The notes: generated by a model not told the origin, from the letters alone. A stretch of DNA of 64,000 nt from Leptoclinus maculatus (GCA_032191485.1 JAVDOI010000008.1:23422549-23486548), one strand, 5' to 3'. Counted from the stretch's first letter, positions 10,331 to 22,935 are shown. Program-made: numbers and translations.

Positions 10331-11219
10331 TTCAAAATAACATAGATTCTGTGCTCAAACACAGCGTCACTGCCTGAGGAGACAAGGAAATATAAATATT
10401 CCCTAACCCTTCCTCTTCACTCTATTTACTTTCATATGTTTGCTTTCCACAGTGAACACTTTCTCTCTTTTTTTTCCGACATGGCAAATAATTGACATGG
10501 ATGAATAAAGCTCGTGTGCTGTGTGGAGGAAATGTTTGAAGCATTTGAAATCTAAATTTGACCACAGGCGATATTAGAAAATGAAACAGAACACAGCATT
10601 GAAATCCATTCAATAGCCACAAGCACTTAACATGAGAATAATTTATGGCATGCAAGTGACTATGACATCGTGTGGTTTTACCTGTTTCTGAGAACGTTCT
10701 GTGAAGTCGATTTTTATGTATGCTTCATCCCTGAATAGACTGCCTGTATTTGACTGACATCTTGCTGACTCCTCTTACTGACAACAAATCAAAACAACTT
10801 CATTGAAAAAGGTGTGAAGTTAGTTCTCAACAAAGTTGTATAAAAAAGCAGAAATGACCAGACCAAAAAAAGACCATAGATCAATGAATAATTGCTTTTT
10901 ACGAATAATTAGTTATTAATCGGACAAATATTAGCCACGCCCATTTATTTTTAGTTTGTTTTAACAAGAGTGTAATGTACAGTAAAAAAAAACATGTACA
11001 AATACAACCTATAAAGAAACATTCTGCTACTCTTTATTGTTCTTGTGGGCCAACATGTTTTGAGGTATATGGCACAACTTAGAGAAGGTTGACAATAAAC
11101 AGCATAACTATTATAAAAAGCATGTTAGATATATATATTTATATATAATGTACAACCTTAATATTTAAAAAATAAATAAAAGCCTACAGTTTGTATAGGG
11201 AAAGCAGCTATGTGAACTG

Positions 11220-11336
11220 TAGGTGGAACGGTGAAAGTCACAGTTCAGTATGTACCTTGGTTTTGGGTTCACGGTTCAGTACATTTTCCTCATGATCAAC
11301 AGTCTGGGAGGAAGACACCTTATCGTTACATCCTGT
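11220..11336. mobile_element. Degenerate right end of a TAGGGGTGTAAC-type hAT element
   Basis: The segments gttcacggttcagtac (about 11268-11283) and cttatcgttacatcctgta at the end follow the order seen at the right end of such elements (cggttcggtac then cgttacacccct). Many substitutions show that it is old. No left partner was identified. Confidence 0.45.
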
Positions 11337-11459
11337 ACAGTCAATTTAAAATATTGTAAAATATGCAATGTATGAAGTAAAAATAATAATAATATATGTT
11401 AAACCGAATTACATTTCCCTATCAATTAATAAAGAAGCAGAACGCTTGCAATGTACAAT

Positions 11460-11501
11460 GCATAAAGTAAAATACTTTATGCATAAAGTAAAATACTTTA
11501 T
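11460..11501. repeat. Two perfect 21-bp tandem units, each self-complementary
   Basis: The 21-bp unit at 11460-11480 is repeated exactly at 11481-11501. Within each unit the arms gcataaagta and tactttatgc pair around a 3-base loop, giving two adjacent hairpins. Confidence 0.9.
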
Positions 11502-12472
11502 GCATTCTCTGCAATTACAATGCAGACATGTAAGACACATGGTGGATTATGTAGTTAACAGTTCTCAGTCAAATCTTTTAAAAGCATTTTAAGACTAAAC
11601 CCATGTTGAGCATATTCTCACCATGTTTTGTGCTGTTGAAGTCAATGCTTTGAGGTGATAAATCTGCGTCACCGAGTCACCATTTTGTCCCAGTTTTTCT
11701 TGACAATTGTTTTTCAATTTTAACTTTTGAAGTCGCAATGACCCATGAACTGAACAAGCTTGTTAATTGACGGCTCTAGATGGGCTGAATAGATACATGC
11801 AGGAGAAGAAAATGATTTCATTTGTGTGATTTACATCTGCCAGTCGTTTGCCTCCCTCCTCTTTGTCCTCCTCTCAGACAGTAAGGGTGCCATCACACAA
11901 ACAAGAATAATGTGCAGCAGAGCATCACAGGGATATCTGATGGAGGGAAGTGTAGGCCACCCCTGGACAGTCATCCCATTCAGTCTTTCCTGCATTTTAT
12001 CTGTATTTGTCAGTGTGACCTTGAATCTTCCAGCTCCTCCACAATTGTGTTAATCTTATTCGGTTGAAATGCCACTTTCCTCGTTCTTTCCTTTTACCTT
12101 TAAAGATGTCTGCTCTTTTTTTTGTTCATGCTAAAGGTGTGCCATGGGGTTGCATTAAATTAGCTCAAAAACAACAAAATAGGGCCGCGGCTCTGTGGTT
12201 ATTAAACTGGAACTTTGCGTTTGCAGGGCTGCAAATGCATTATATGCAAATGTGGGTTTCAAGCAGTATATTTTTAGCTCTCATGAACTGACGAATCACT
12301 GGTTAAATCACTGCTGTGTTGTGTGAACCACCAGCAGGGAGGGTTTGATGGCAAACCATGCAAAGCTGCATCATTACTGCTTGACTTACACAGCAGATGG
12401 TGTGCAGTGTCCAATAGGCTACTGTCTAATGCCTGAACTCCACCCACTTCACTGAATCCTTTTTCCCCACAG

Positions 12473-12581
12473 AGGCAGCTGAGGAAGAGGAAGTGCTACC
12501 TCCTGGTGGCCGGAGCCATCGTCCTCACCGTCCTCATCGTCATAATTGCTGTTTCAGCAAGAAAATGAGACCGCCACTGAG
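12473..12581 (+). CDS. Last coding exon of a tail-anchored, SNARE/syntaxin-like membrane protein
   Basis: An acceptor (tttttccccacag, AG at 12471-12472) is followed by 32 in-frame codons ending in TGA at 12566-12568; a donor-like CTGAG/GTAGGA lies at 12581/12582. The peptide starts RQLRKRKCY, a basic juxtamembrane stretch, then has a hydrophobic span (about residues 9-28, rich in Leu, Val, Ile) and ends SARK. That is the layout of a C-terminal anchor inserted into the membrane after translation, as in syntaxins and other Q-SNAREs that drive vesicle fusion. Third codon positions are strongly G/C in this frame, unlike the flanks. TSNARE1 is a candidate by general layout only. The exon joins its predecessor in phase 0. 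The donor after the stop implies a further, untranslated exon. A second frame is also open across the exon but is low-complexity. No SNARE-motif exon was recognised in the window. Confidence 0.7.
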
Positions 12582-13224
12582 GTAGGAACCATCATCCACA
12601 ATACAGCACTGCAACCCCTGCCAGTGATTAGCTTGTGCTAGGATCGGACCAATACAGTAGTTTGCAAATGTATGACACCTTGGATCCCCACTTACTGTTC
12701 ATTGTTAACATAAATATGATTTGAGCGTGATGACTTGGTCAGTTCCAGTCTGGGTCTCTTGGTGTTATCAGTAAAATCACACATTGTGTGGTGTAGGACT
12801 GAAACTCATGATTATTTTCATTATCAATTGATCTACCAATTATATTTGTTCAATAACTCAGTAAATTGTTTAGTCTTTAAAGCGTCATTAAAAACAGTGA
12901 AAATTGCTCAGTGCCCGAGGTGATTGTGTCAAATGTCTTGTTTTGTTTTCCAAAACCCAACAATATTCAGTTTACTATGATGAGTGAAATCGAGAAAAAG
13001 CAGAACATTCTAACACGAGCTGGACTCAGAGAATATTCTGCTTTTTTCTATTTTTTTCTTCAAAAGTAACAACATATGATTGTTTCTGCTCTGCTTGTGG
13101 TGTAATTGTTCATCTTTCGATCCACTTGAAATAAGTCAAAGTTGACTTGGTTTCTTTACAGCAAACATACAGTTAAATAACTGATGTTAGTAAAGTCAGG
13201 AAGTTGACAAGAAAATGACAATGA
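12582..13224. other. Non-coding sequence downstream of the tail-anchor exon
   Basis: Intron or 3'UTR-flank-like sequence. No downstream exon or polyadenylation site of the gene could be assigned. Confidence 0.5.
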
Positions 13225-13300
13225 ATCAGCGTTTCTCACGGGACACAAACAACGGTCTCCTGGGTGAAAGTCCTGTGTTTGTATGACCCATCCCTCCCTC
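13225..13300 (+). repeat. Fragment of the GGGACACAAACA dispersed repeat family
   Basis: The segment with gggacacaaacaacggtc and tcctgggtgaaagtcctgtg matches, in opposite orientation, segments at about 22040-22110 and 26645-26705. Three copies in one window show a dispersed repeat. Confidence 0.7.
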
Positions 13301-13421
13301 ACACCTTCGGTACACTGACATGTCGCAATTTACACTCCGACAAACGCTCTGAAGGTCTTATAATGATGTAGATTGGTTCAAATATCAGTTATTTGAAATC
13401 CCAAGCTGAGTTACTTAACAC

Positions 13422-14096
13422 AAATCAGAATCAGAACCGTTTATTTGCCAAGGTATGTTGCACATACAAGGAATTTGACATGGCGGGTAGTGCATAACAT
13501 TAAACAACAACAATCAACACAGTGCAAAAAATAGAAACATATTATTGTTTACAATAAAACATAAAATAAAGTGCACAAACAAACAGATAACAGTACTATA
13601 AACGAGTAAGATGTAAGTGTATGTAAAAGTGTCAGGTGTATTTAAATAAAGAAACATAGAAGGGATGTGCAGGGGAGTGACTGGTAGGAAATTGTCCTGG
13701 GGCTTTGTTGCTGAACCCAACTGCAGAAGGGAAAAAACTGTTCATGTGTCGTGAGGTCTTGGTCCTGATGAACCTCAGCCTCCTGCCAGATGGAAGGGGC
13801 ATGAACAGTTTGTGTCCAGGGTGAGAGGGGTCGGCTACAATCTTTCTTGCTCGCTTCAGGGTCCTTGAAGCGAACAAGTCCTGGAGAGACGGCAGATTGC
13901 AGCCAATCACCCTCTCGGCAGAGCGAATGATGCGCTGCAGTCTGCCCTTGTCCTTGGCAGCGGCTGCAGCGTACCAGACTGTGATGGAGGAGCAGAGGAT
14001 GGACTCAATGATGGCTGTGTAGATGGGAGTTAGACCAGGTTGGTCCCTCCACCCAGACCTGACTTTGTCACTCTTTATCTCCGCATAGGCCACCCT
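13422..14096 (-). mobile_element. 5'-truncated LINE (non-LTR retrotransposon), 3' end
   Basis: Read on the minus strand, a reverse-transcriptase C-terminal coding region (14093-13632) is followed by an AT-rich 3'UTR ending in a short gattctgatt-type repeat tail near 13422. This is the form of fish LINEs of the L2/Rex-like group, which usually lose their 5' part during insertion. Clade naming is from memory. Confidence 0.8.
13632..14093 (-). pseudogene. LINE reverse transcriptase C-terminal fragment
   Basis: The 153-codon minus-strand frame carries the conserved tail of a fish LINE polyprotein: IYTAIIESILCSSITVWY near residue 24, then RLQRIIRSAERVIGC, NLPSLQDLF and RTKTSRHMNSFFPSA. These sit after the catalytic reverse-transcriptase core, which is absent because the copy is 5'-truncated. 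The first ATG is a chance internal Met. Past the FFPSA block the frame probably runs into 3'UTR. The fragment cannot make an active enzyme. A cluster of alanines (YAAAAAKD) marks a small local change. Confidence 0.8.
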
Positions 14097-16056
14097 GAAT
14101 GTCCTGGCTCATAATTACGTGGGTTATTTAAGAGTTTACTTTTTGTAGGTATGAGTACAAAGAGTAAATGCCTGGGTATTTACAACAGGAATTACTACAT
14201 TGTTAATACATGTCTTTTTAAGATTAGAGTTGGATTTTGATTGCTTTTTCTAATTTTGATTATGTTACCGGTTGGCCCAACATCTGGGTTGTATCTCTGC
14301 AGCTAAATACTCTCTTATAGAACAATTTATCTTTTCTGAATATTTTAAGTAAAAATTTAAAATAGAAAACATTCAAGAAGCAGGCTTGTCATTTTGAGGT
14401 GTCACTGAACTTGCCAGTTAAAAAGGACAAACATCATTTCTGGTAGATCCAATCAGCTGTAGATTGTTTTGTTGACACTTTTTGGCAGTTGTCTTGTTAA
14501 AGTGCTCTCAAAAGGACGTTGTCTTAGCCAAAGATGATTTGTGATGGAAGAGAAACATCGCTCTGTAACAACTCTACAACCAGTGGACTGGATGTATTTG
14601 TAGTTCAACAACTCCTCCAGAAGTGATCTAGCTAATGGTGTCTGTAAATTCCATTCAAATTTTGAACAGGATTTCACTCAATATTTCAGCAAGCCTCTGA
14701 AGGAAGACATTGATGTATTTATGTTTAAGTACATTTCCAATGTGTGACAATAGGATTTGAGCTGACTTTCCCTTTACTTTACTGTACAGAACTAATTATG
14801 TCAGAGTAAGGAGCATTTTAGACAGAAATCCATTGCGCTCCTCAGCAAAAACTGGAAACTGTTTTATCAAAATAGGAATTTGCATGTGTGATGTCACATA
14901 TTCAACAGGATGTATGTAAAGCTGGAGTAGGTAATGTATTTTATAACCCTTTTGCTTTCTATTTGTTTAAATTGTCTCTCCATCATGACAGTAATCTACC
15001 ATCAAAAGCAAGAAATCTCACTGCTTTGATAAAGGCAGAGTAAAACACCTTGTAGTATTTATAAGTAGGCAGATTTTGTTATTTAATAATCTAGTTTAGT
15101 AAAAAGAACAGTTATGATTACTCCTCTTCTTCGCATTCTTTGTCTCCCAGTTAATGCATTACGTCTGTTGTTCCTGTAGCTGCAATGTGCTGCCGTTGAC
15201 AATGTGGGAAGCAATGAAGAGTTTTCAGTCCTGGTTCAGACTACAGAGCCTTTGTGTTATTATTAATACCTCCATAAGTATAGGTACAACTCAAGCGCTT
15301 TGCTCTTCCTTTGTGCCATAAGTGGAGCCTGCATTTTCCCGAGAGATCGCGACCCAGAGGAAGAGATAATTGCGTAGTGAAAGCGAAGCTAAAAGGGAAC
15401 CAATCGAAAAACCAATGCTGACACTATTCTACAGCCATCACATGGTGCAATCAACATTTAGTTCATAATGATAAGCTTGAACAAAAAAAAGCCTATTTCT
15501 GTTGTAAACAAAAATCTGAAGAAAGTTTATTCATTTCATTTGAATAAGTGAGTTTGCCGACCTCTATATTTCTGCTCAGCCTCAGATTACTCATGGCTGG
15601 AAAAGCTCTCTTGACAAACACAGTTTTTTTGCTCTTATTTGACGTTCAATACAAGATGTCTCTGTTTGCATAAAGTATTGATTGTCACCTATTTTGCTCT
15701 GGGGGGATGGAAGTGGAAATGCTGTGGAACAAAGCATTCTATTCATAAAACAGGACGAATCGATGCTCCTGTGGGGACCGACCCATGTTGAAGCACAGCA
15801 TTTACCGGTCCACACTCAAGTGGCTAGACACTACCAGTTAGCACAGCAAGACAGTCTCAGTGCTAAAAAAAGACCCGGGCCATTGTGAAGTCCACTACTG
15901 GCTGTTGTCCTGTTTACACATGTTCAAAGAAAGCTTTATGGATGTTCAAACTAATGCAAACTGAAAGCAAATTACTGTGAATTTGAAGTTATTTTGCCCT
16001 CTATTTTCAAGATCATGAAGCATCTTCAAACTGGGTATTCCAACTCGTTTAAGTCA
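14097..16056. other. Non-coding stretch, no gene recognised
   Basis: AT-rich single-copy-looking sequence without recognisable exons, RNA genes or inverted-repeat elements. Confidence 0.5.
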
Positions 16057-16182
16057 TCCATCCATTATCTTTTAACCGCTTATCCTGTTCAGGGACGTGA
16101 GGGGACTGGAGCCGATCTCAGCTGACATTGGGCGAAGGCAGGGTTCACCCTGGACAGGTCGCCAGACTATCGCTGGGCTTCC
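16057..16182 (+). repeat. Fish interspersed repeat (CATCCATTATC...ACAGGTCGCCAG type)
   Basis: The segment starts tccatccattatctttt and includes gctgacattgggcgaaggc and ccctggacaggtcgccag. This wording is familiar from a very common fish interspersed repeat, probably a LINE-derived 3' sequence. The copy is a short fragment. Confidence 0.75.
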
Positions 16183-16224
16183 TGATAATTAAAAAATCAT
16201 TCTTCATTTCTGTACCATTTTAGC

Positions 16225-17060
16225 CATCTAATACTAGTCCATCTATCGCTTTGGTCCAGACTGAAATATCATTACACATATTTGATGAAATCCCATGGAA
16301 TTTTATACAAACACATCCCGGTCCTGATGAATCCCTTGATCTGAGTTAGAGTGTTGTTTTGCTGACGTTTTCCCTGTTTTACAAACATAAATACATGTCA
16401 TTTTGATAGTCACAGATGTTTTTTGGCTGTACTTGAATAAGGTAGCCTTTTGATGCTCTTATCTTTCTCTGTCAGTCATTTTAAATGTCAGTACAGCCGT
16501 TCTCACAGCACAGCCGCTGTGCTCAGCCCGTATCTTGGTTCACTGTGTCTGCTGATGTTGTGATGGAAAATAATGATTGTATCTGCAACTCAGCAGCAAT
16601 ATCTGGTCAAATTATCGTATTGCCGTCATCACATTTGAATATTAATTCTGTTAATAGTTATAGTCAGCTGACAATAGCAACCACCTTTTTTAAGACGCAT
16701 CAAAATCTAAATTCATAAGATGGGTAAGACAAAATCTCTTCAGCTTATGTTCACATATCTTATTCCAGGCATCTAACCAAAAACCATTACAATTTCCAAG
16801 TTTTAGGACTCATTCCTGCAGAACTCTTTGCCACCAACAGGTTGAGATTTTTAGATCCAGAATGAAATGTCATTTGATGAATCGCCATTACATTTCGTTC
16901 AAACATACATGTCATTTTCAGGCTCAAATGTTAGCATGCTAATGTGCTAAACTAAGATCATTGTCATGTTAGTGTTATCACGTAAGCATGTTGCTCAAAG
17001 CACCACTGTGTCCAACACTGCTCCTAGCATGACTTTAGTCCTGCTGATTTGAAGGCCTAT
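16225..17060 (+). repeat. Copy of the TGGTCCAGACTGAAATATC / TTAGCATGCTAA dispersed repeat, interrupted
   Basis: A first block (about 16240-16340) with ttggtccagactgaaatatc and a second (about 16840-17060) with caaatgttagcatgctaatg and ctcaaagcaccactgtgtcc match parts of a repeat that I know as common in percomorph fish. The intervening roughly 500 bp do not match, so the copy is broken by insertion or heavy decay. Other copies lie at 22785-22935, 24750-24965, 30960-31200 and 33640-34070. Confidence 0.6.
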
Positions 17061-17384
17061 GACTTGGTTATTTAGTTTCTGAAATGTAAAGGGAGCCACA
17101 CAATGAATGGCTACATATCTGTTTTCAGTTATGAATCTCTCCACGTGTTTTACCTGTTCTAATGTAGCATTTTATTGTCCACTATAGTGTAAAAAGAAAC
17201 ATCAAATATAAGGGTTTATATTGTTCATATATTTGTTGTGGATTGCTATCTGGCCTGTATGTGTACAATGTAAGAATTTCCAGCAGAAATGTCCTACTTT
17301 TATTTACTCAGATCTTACATTTGTAGCTCTTCGTGTTTATGGAAAAAAATTCAATATTTGTTTTGGCAGATGAGGCTGGATTGC

Positions 17385-17385
<1 letters not shown>

Positions 17386-17438
<53 letters not shown>
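17386..17438. repeat. (TG)n microsatellite, about 26 units
   Basis: Uninterrupted TG dinucleotides over about 53 bp, followed by a short GA run. Confidence 0.95.
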
Positions 17439-17440
<2 letters not shown>

Positions 17441-19104
17441 GTGAGAGAGAGAACAGCTATCGTATGTTATTAACCCACAAAAAGGCAACAAGGTATTGTA
17501 CTAAAGATCCAAATTAACACATTTGGCTTCAGCTCCATCAAACATTTTGGTGTCTGTAGAAATTACTCAATTTTAGTGCAATTACTGCCCTGACATTTTA
17601 TCATTATTTCAGTGACTTTCACACCAATAATACATAAAACTTGGCACAGATAAATATTGTAATGCATGAAGTAATTCAAAGCCTTTCCCCTTTTAAAGTG
17701 AATAACTCTCACTGTCATTGTTAAGTCAGTGTTCTTTGAGGGCGTCACCATCCACAGCAGCAACACAAAATGGACAGATGGAGAGAAAAACTAAACATGA
17801 AGAGTCAAATAAGACACACAGTAAACAACGACTGATGACAGTTTGCTTCATTTTAATAAGAGGAGCTCAATTTGAAGTGTTTAGCTTTTTACCGTATTTA
17901 ACCACAGAAAAAGATAGGCCTGGACTTCTTCGTTGAATCTTTGTTTGTGACAGAAATTATTCAATTCATAGTTTAAAAAAAAAGAAAATGAACGACCTAA
18001 TGTTTCTTTGGGCTGTGAGTGGTCTTGAGATGTTCTAAGTCAACACACTGCGAGAAACAAGCGTGAACACTATAGTTGTGCACATTTCAGCCCGCAGTTA
18101 TTTTCTATTTGCTAAACAGATTAGACAAAAAGATAAATACACCAGTAAACGTGACCAAATGTTGGGCGGCTGTCAGTCAGTAACACCTCTTGTGGCAGAA
18201 ATCATAGCCTCCAAAAATTGTTGCCAGATACCTGTTCATCTGCAAGTTCAGAAATAGTCTTAGCCGCCTGGTGTGCACCATATGTTTACGATTTCACAAT
18301 GTACAGTAAGTCTACTTTGGGAATCTTTTCATGAACACATTTACCAGCAGAGACTAGTATCGGTCTTTCTATCGGCAGATTGTGCATTGTGATGGCATGT
18401 ACCATACAACATGGTGCTGTTAGATTGCTGCTGGACCGCCCTTTTAATACTGATGCACCATATACATAAACTAGAGGATTTGTGAGTTATTGACATAGCA
18501 GAGGCTGGCAGCATTCGCTCTTCTGCAACATTAAACAGAGCAGCTTGTATATTCCACAAACATTTATCAAGAGGATAACTCTTTAAGCACAATATTAATC
18601 CAAATAAATGACTAAACTAAACAAAGAGTGCGTGTGCGTTAGTCGAATGTGCCTCCTTTTTACGGGGTTGCAGGTCAATTATCTTTCAATCCAAAGATGA
18701 TAGATGTTTTGTTTTTTTAACAATATAATTGTTTTGACTGAGCTTGAAGTAATAGTCTGAACATATGATTAATGTTTTGAGATTTAATAAAGCATGGACG
18801 GATCAGACTTACAGCTAAGCTAAAAGCAGAATGGATATATTTTTTGGACATTTCATCAACTTCTAAAGTTGTATGTTAGCGAAACAGTTATCAATTTACA
18901 TATCAAGAAGCCACGGAGCAACATCATTAATCATTTCAAGTTGTTTTGTGGCCACCCGATGAATGTAAGTCCAATATTCAATCTCTCTTTTACCTCTGTT
19001 TTTGGTCTCCATCAGCTTCTGAGAGAAACATGTCTCTTTAGCTGCTAAACGCTCCACTCTGTCAACCAGCTAGTCGCTAACTGTCTGCTTTTTGCAGCTG
19101 AGCA
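17439..19104. other. Non-coding stretch, no gene recognised
   Basis: No exon, RNA gene or repeat family recognised on either strand. Confidence 0.5.
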
Positions 19105-20032
19105 GAGTCCTGTTTCAGAAGTTAGTTAACCCTGATATGAGGGAAACTCTGGGTTTTCAGTTTCAGAAAGAGTCTGTTAGCATGGAAACCGTATCGCAAC
19201 GCATTCATTAGCGTAGGTTTACTGTCTGTTGAATTGAAATCCTGGTCGGATATTAGTTTGTTCCTCAGGAAAATCTAAAGTTCCTGCGTTTTTTTGCCCT
19301 CACGTTCAAATATTAGAGAGTCAAGTCACCCTCTGCTCAAAATAAAACCCCTGCATATCGTTCTTCTTGTGAGTGGAAGTGTTTTTTTTAATATATAAAT
19401 ATATAATGCTTTGACTTTGTAAACACAGTTGATACCAGCTGTTAGTGATGGAACATAATCCCTATAATATTAGAGATTATATGTTAATATTTCTGAGTGA
19501 GCAGGATGGTGGTGCAGCTGTTGAATGTAGTTTGAATGTGAGTTTTATGGGCTGTGTATAGTGAACGTGTTTTAACAGCATTTCACTGAAGTTTAACTTT
19601 ATTACATCTGTTGAAGTAGCTGAAAAAAGTCACTGAATGCTGTTGAGCCAAGATCCAAATAAAAAAACATTTAAAACTCTAAATATTACTGGGTCAGATT
19701 GTGAGCTGACAGTCATGTCTTCTATGTCTATTGATTTACACATTAGTTTTTATTTTTCAACTATATTTCTCCTCTTCAGTTGATTAAAGTTAAGATTAAA
19801 ATGAATTAGCTGTCGCCGTGGTGAATCCTGATATCGGAGCTACATTGATGATGGCTTTTTTTCATTCACCACGCACAAGCCTAACTCAGACTGAACAAAC
19901 TCAGATTTGATTGAACAAACTCTGATCAGCTGTTCTGGAACCGAAAACTCAGAGTTTTCCATCTCAGGTTTAGTAAACTCAGAGTTCAGGTTTAGTCTCA
20001 GAGTTTGTTAAACCTGCTTTCTGATGTACAGC
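19105..20032. mobile_element. Inverted-repeat DNA element, possibly PIF/Harbinger-like MITE
   Basis: The left end (about 19105-19175) contains ttaaccctgatatgaggg, aaactctgggttttcag and tttcagaaag. The right end on the opposite strand contains the same order in diverged form (aaacctgagatgg, aaactctgagttttcgg, ttccagaac). This gives a long imperfect terminal inverted repeat around a roughly 0.8-kb interior without a coding frame. The right end carries an extra outer segment repeating the caggttta / actctgag theme. Superfamily assignment to Harbinger is from memory of similar fish repeats. Confidence 0.55.
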
Positions 20033-21904
20033 GGGTCTATCAAAGCTTTTCAATGAAAACAGCTGCCTGCTGGGGCTGGAAACAGGACTGATGTGAGTTC
20101 TAAGAGTAAATTGAATCAGTTGGATGATAATTCTTTGCACATGCTTCACTATGAGTGACACCTACTACATTACACTTCGTCATTTGATCCATATTTAATA
20201 TAGAAATATGTGTTAGTGTAGACTTCAACTTTCACATGTTAACTTTATTTAGCATGTCTTATTTTAGTTTTTTGTTTCGTTAACATCTTGTATTAAAAAA
20301 ACAATAACAAACAATCTGTGTCGGGATGTCCTGACTATTTAAATCACTGTGATTCAGAGTGAATCCCAGATTCATACATTAAATCACAGATTCACTCTGA
20401 ATCTGACAACAAGTTTAGTCAGCAGGTCCGCTGAGCAGGTCTTCATGCAGACATCCCTTTATTGGCTGCAAGTTAAAATGACTGACCCGGTGTTCTTCTT
20501 TGTATTCATCATGAAGACGATGGATGTCATCGTGGGATCTATAACCCAGGCAGAGAATCTGCGACATTGACTGACTGACCACTTTAAAGCTAAATGCTTT
20601 TATCTCCTCAACCATTTTCTGTAGGCTGTCTATATCGATGTCAGTTTTTGATATGGTACTTTAACACCAAAATAAGTTTGACCAGTGCGCTTCAAAAGGT
20701 GTCAGGATTAAAGAAAAGCAAAGAGACTGAAAAGAGAAACAAATATACAACCTGTGAGGTAATCACAGAGGCAGTACAAGACTTGGATCATACAGTAAGA
20801 AAAAGCTTGGAGAGGAAAACTTTGTTGAAAAATATATCAAATGAACATGGAAATGTAATGGAAGAGACCAAACATGACCACAGTACAGAGGATAAAGTAT
20901 ATAGAGAGGTTGTGTGAGGGAACAGTGTCAAAATAAATGTCAGGATTCTGAAATATGAGTTTGTTTGAGTTTATTAGCATCCATGCTCACAAATGACAAC
21001 TGAAGAGAAGCAGAATGCAAATCAATAATACAAAATAAATCAAACCTTGACAGGGAATCAACTGAAAGCAATCAGAACAAACAAAACGTGCTCCCTTGTT
21101 TTTAAAGCCAACCAATAAATGTTTATGTCGCTATATTCATAAAAAGGCAGGTTGCAATGTTTATGAATATAAAGATCTATAAACAACCTTGTATATTCTG
21201 GTACAGCAGACTCAAGGCTTTTTTAAAACGCAAAAATCAAAGTGACGCACACAAGGCCATGTTCATTTAGTTGCATAGCACTTCATTATTTGCAAAACTC
21301 AAAAGCGTTGACTGAAGTAATAACAGGATGTAGCAATAATGAGCACTCGGAGGCAAAATATGTTAGAATCCAAGGAATACTTCAACATGCTGTAGAAGGG
21401 ATTACAAGAGTTCACCTTGCTAACCTGTACTGCATTACCCAACATACACTTAGTTGTAAAATCCATAAAGTAAGCAGCAAACTTTCCTTTGGTGGCTGTA
21501 TGTGAACTCTGAGGACTCCGTCTTTAATATTACAGCCCATCTGTGGACAGGTGGAGACAGATGGGGGAGTTAAAATCCATGAAACATGTACACCTAATGT
21601 TCATTGCTGTAAGGAAGTTAATGTCAAGCTGTCGGTTGATCCTGCCATCTGGTTCAGTGAATGTGTAGCTGGAGAACTGGCTTTACTTGGACCTTGAACT
21701 TAATTATAATCCTTATTCTTTATAATAATGTATGAAATTGCAATGATCAAACAATGTAACAATAAAAAATAGAGCGAAACCTACATAGAGTTGTCACCTG
21801 AATCTGCATCTCCCCCTGAGCTTAACAAATATGTATAGTGGTGCAGCTGGTGAATATAGTGGAGTATTTATCAGCTAAAGATTCAAATGTAAAATACAGT
21901 AATT
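20033..21904. other. Non-coding stretch, no gene recognised
   Basis: Apart from the short inverted repeat at 20351-20403, nothing recognisable. The small frames (for example 20594-20917) show no family motif. Confidence 0.5.
20351..20403. repeat. Perfect 15-bp inverted repeat
   Basis: gattcagagtgaatc at 20351-20365 is the exact reverse complement of 20389-20403, with a 23-bp spacer that contains a further gattca-like motif. Confidence 0.85.
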
Positions 21905-22290
21905 ATCTCATTCCTAGGGTGTCAAACCCGTCTTTTGTCACGGCCTGGTCTGATACCGACGCACAAGGCACCCTTCAGCGTCTGTATGAGACGCAGCGGG
22001 CTTTCAAATTACGACAATGTCAACCCGATGTAGAAGAACAAGAAAGTCTGTGTAGGGTACAAACACTGGACCTTCACCCAGGAGACAGCTGTTTGTGTCC
22101 CGTGTGAAAACAAAAGTCAACTTATTTTAAGTTTCACAAGTACAAAATTTAAAGTACAAAATTTACGGCACAAAGTGTAGACTACGAAACTGAAGTTACA
22201 TAATAAATAGTTATTTTAACACAAACCACAATCTTTTACTCACCCTAACCCAGTAGTTTTGTTGGCAAAGCCTAAGTGATGCTAAGGAGC
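21905..22290 (-). repeat. Copy of the GGGACACAAACA dispersed repeat family
   Basis: Segments at 22075-22110 (cacccaggagacagctg, gtttgtgtcccgtgtg) match the reverse strand of 13225-13300. The block at about 22215-22265 (ttttaacacaaaccac, cccagtagttttgttgg) matches 27070-27125. The order of blocks is shared with the element at 26511-27265. Confidence 0.65.
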
Positions 22291-22606
22291 ACCCAGTGCG
22301 TTGGCAATGAGAACGGGTTGGATCAGAAGCATGAATCCAAATGAATAATAATGCTGCTCCTGCTGGATCTGTAAAAGAAACATTCTTTGCTATCAAGTTC
22401 AACATATAAACTTAAAATGTTTTGATATTTCAGTTTGTTCAAAACTGGTTACCAATGCCTCCAAGTGGCCAACAATATCAGTAATTGCAGGTTTGTGGTG
22501 CATTCAGACTGAGATGTACTCGTTTCCTTTTGCACATCTTTCTCTTTAAATAAGATGAAGAAATAACTTTGATACACAAAAGGCTTTCCAATGTCCAGCT
22601 GGTTTG

Positions 22607-22626
22607 AGAGAGAGAGAGAGAGAGAG
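22607..22626. repeat. (GA)n microsatellite
   Basis: About ten GA units without interruption. Confidence 0.9.
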
Positions 22627-22784
22627 CATATATTTACCTGCATAGTGAAAGAATCAGCTGCAGTGAGTGCAAAGGCAGTTATTAGAGGTTAATGACAAAG
22701 TCAAATGTTTGATAAGAAGAGTTGTCTCCAGGCAACATGCTCATCTTCAGCCTAATTCACATTTGAGAAACATCCTAATGCATG

Positions 22785-22935
22785 TAACAATCAGGTGGGC
22801 AATGGAACTACATAATACCTGCATAGCACCATGGTATATATTATACCTGCTAAACATCAGCTTGTTAGCATTGTCACTTTAAACATGTTAGCATTTATTT
22901 CAAATAACTGCACAGAGCCTTGCAGAGCTGCTAGG
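22785..22935 (+). repeat. Fragment of the TTAGCATGCTAA dispersed repeat
   Basis: Contains tacctgctaaacatcagc, ttgttagcattgtcac and gcagagctgctaggctg in the order of the percomorph repeat also seen at 16840-17060. Confidence 0.6.

Larger units (their letters stand above)
10331..12472. other. Intron-like stretch upstream of the tail-anchor exon
   Basis: No upstream exon of the tail-anchored protein was recognised. It holds an old hAT end (11220-11336) and a short palindromic tandem (11460-11501). Around 12210-12260 two ATGCAAAT-like octamer sites sit in non-repetitive sequence, which could be a conserved element. The 3' part ends in a pyrimidine-rich splice acceptor. Confidence 0.5.
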
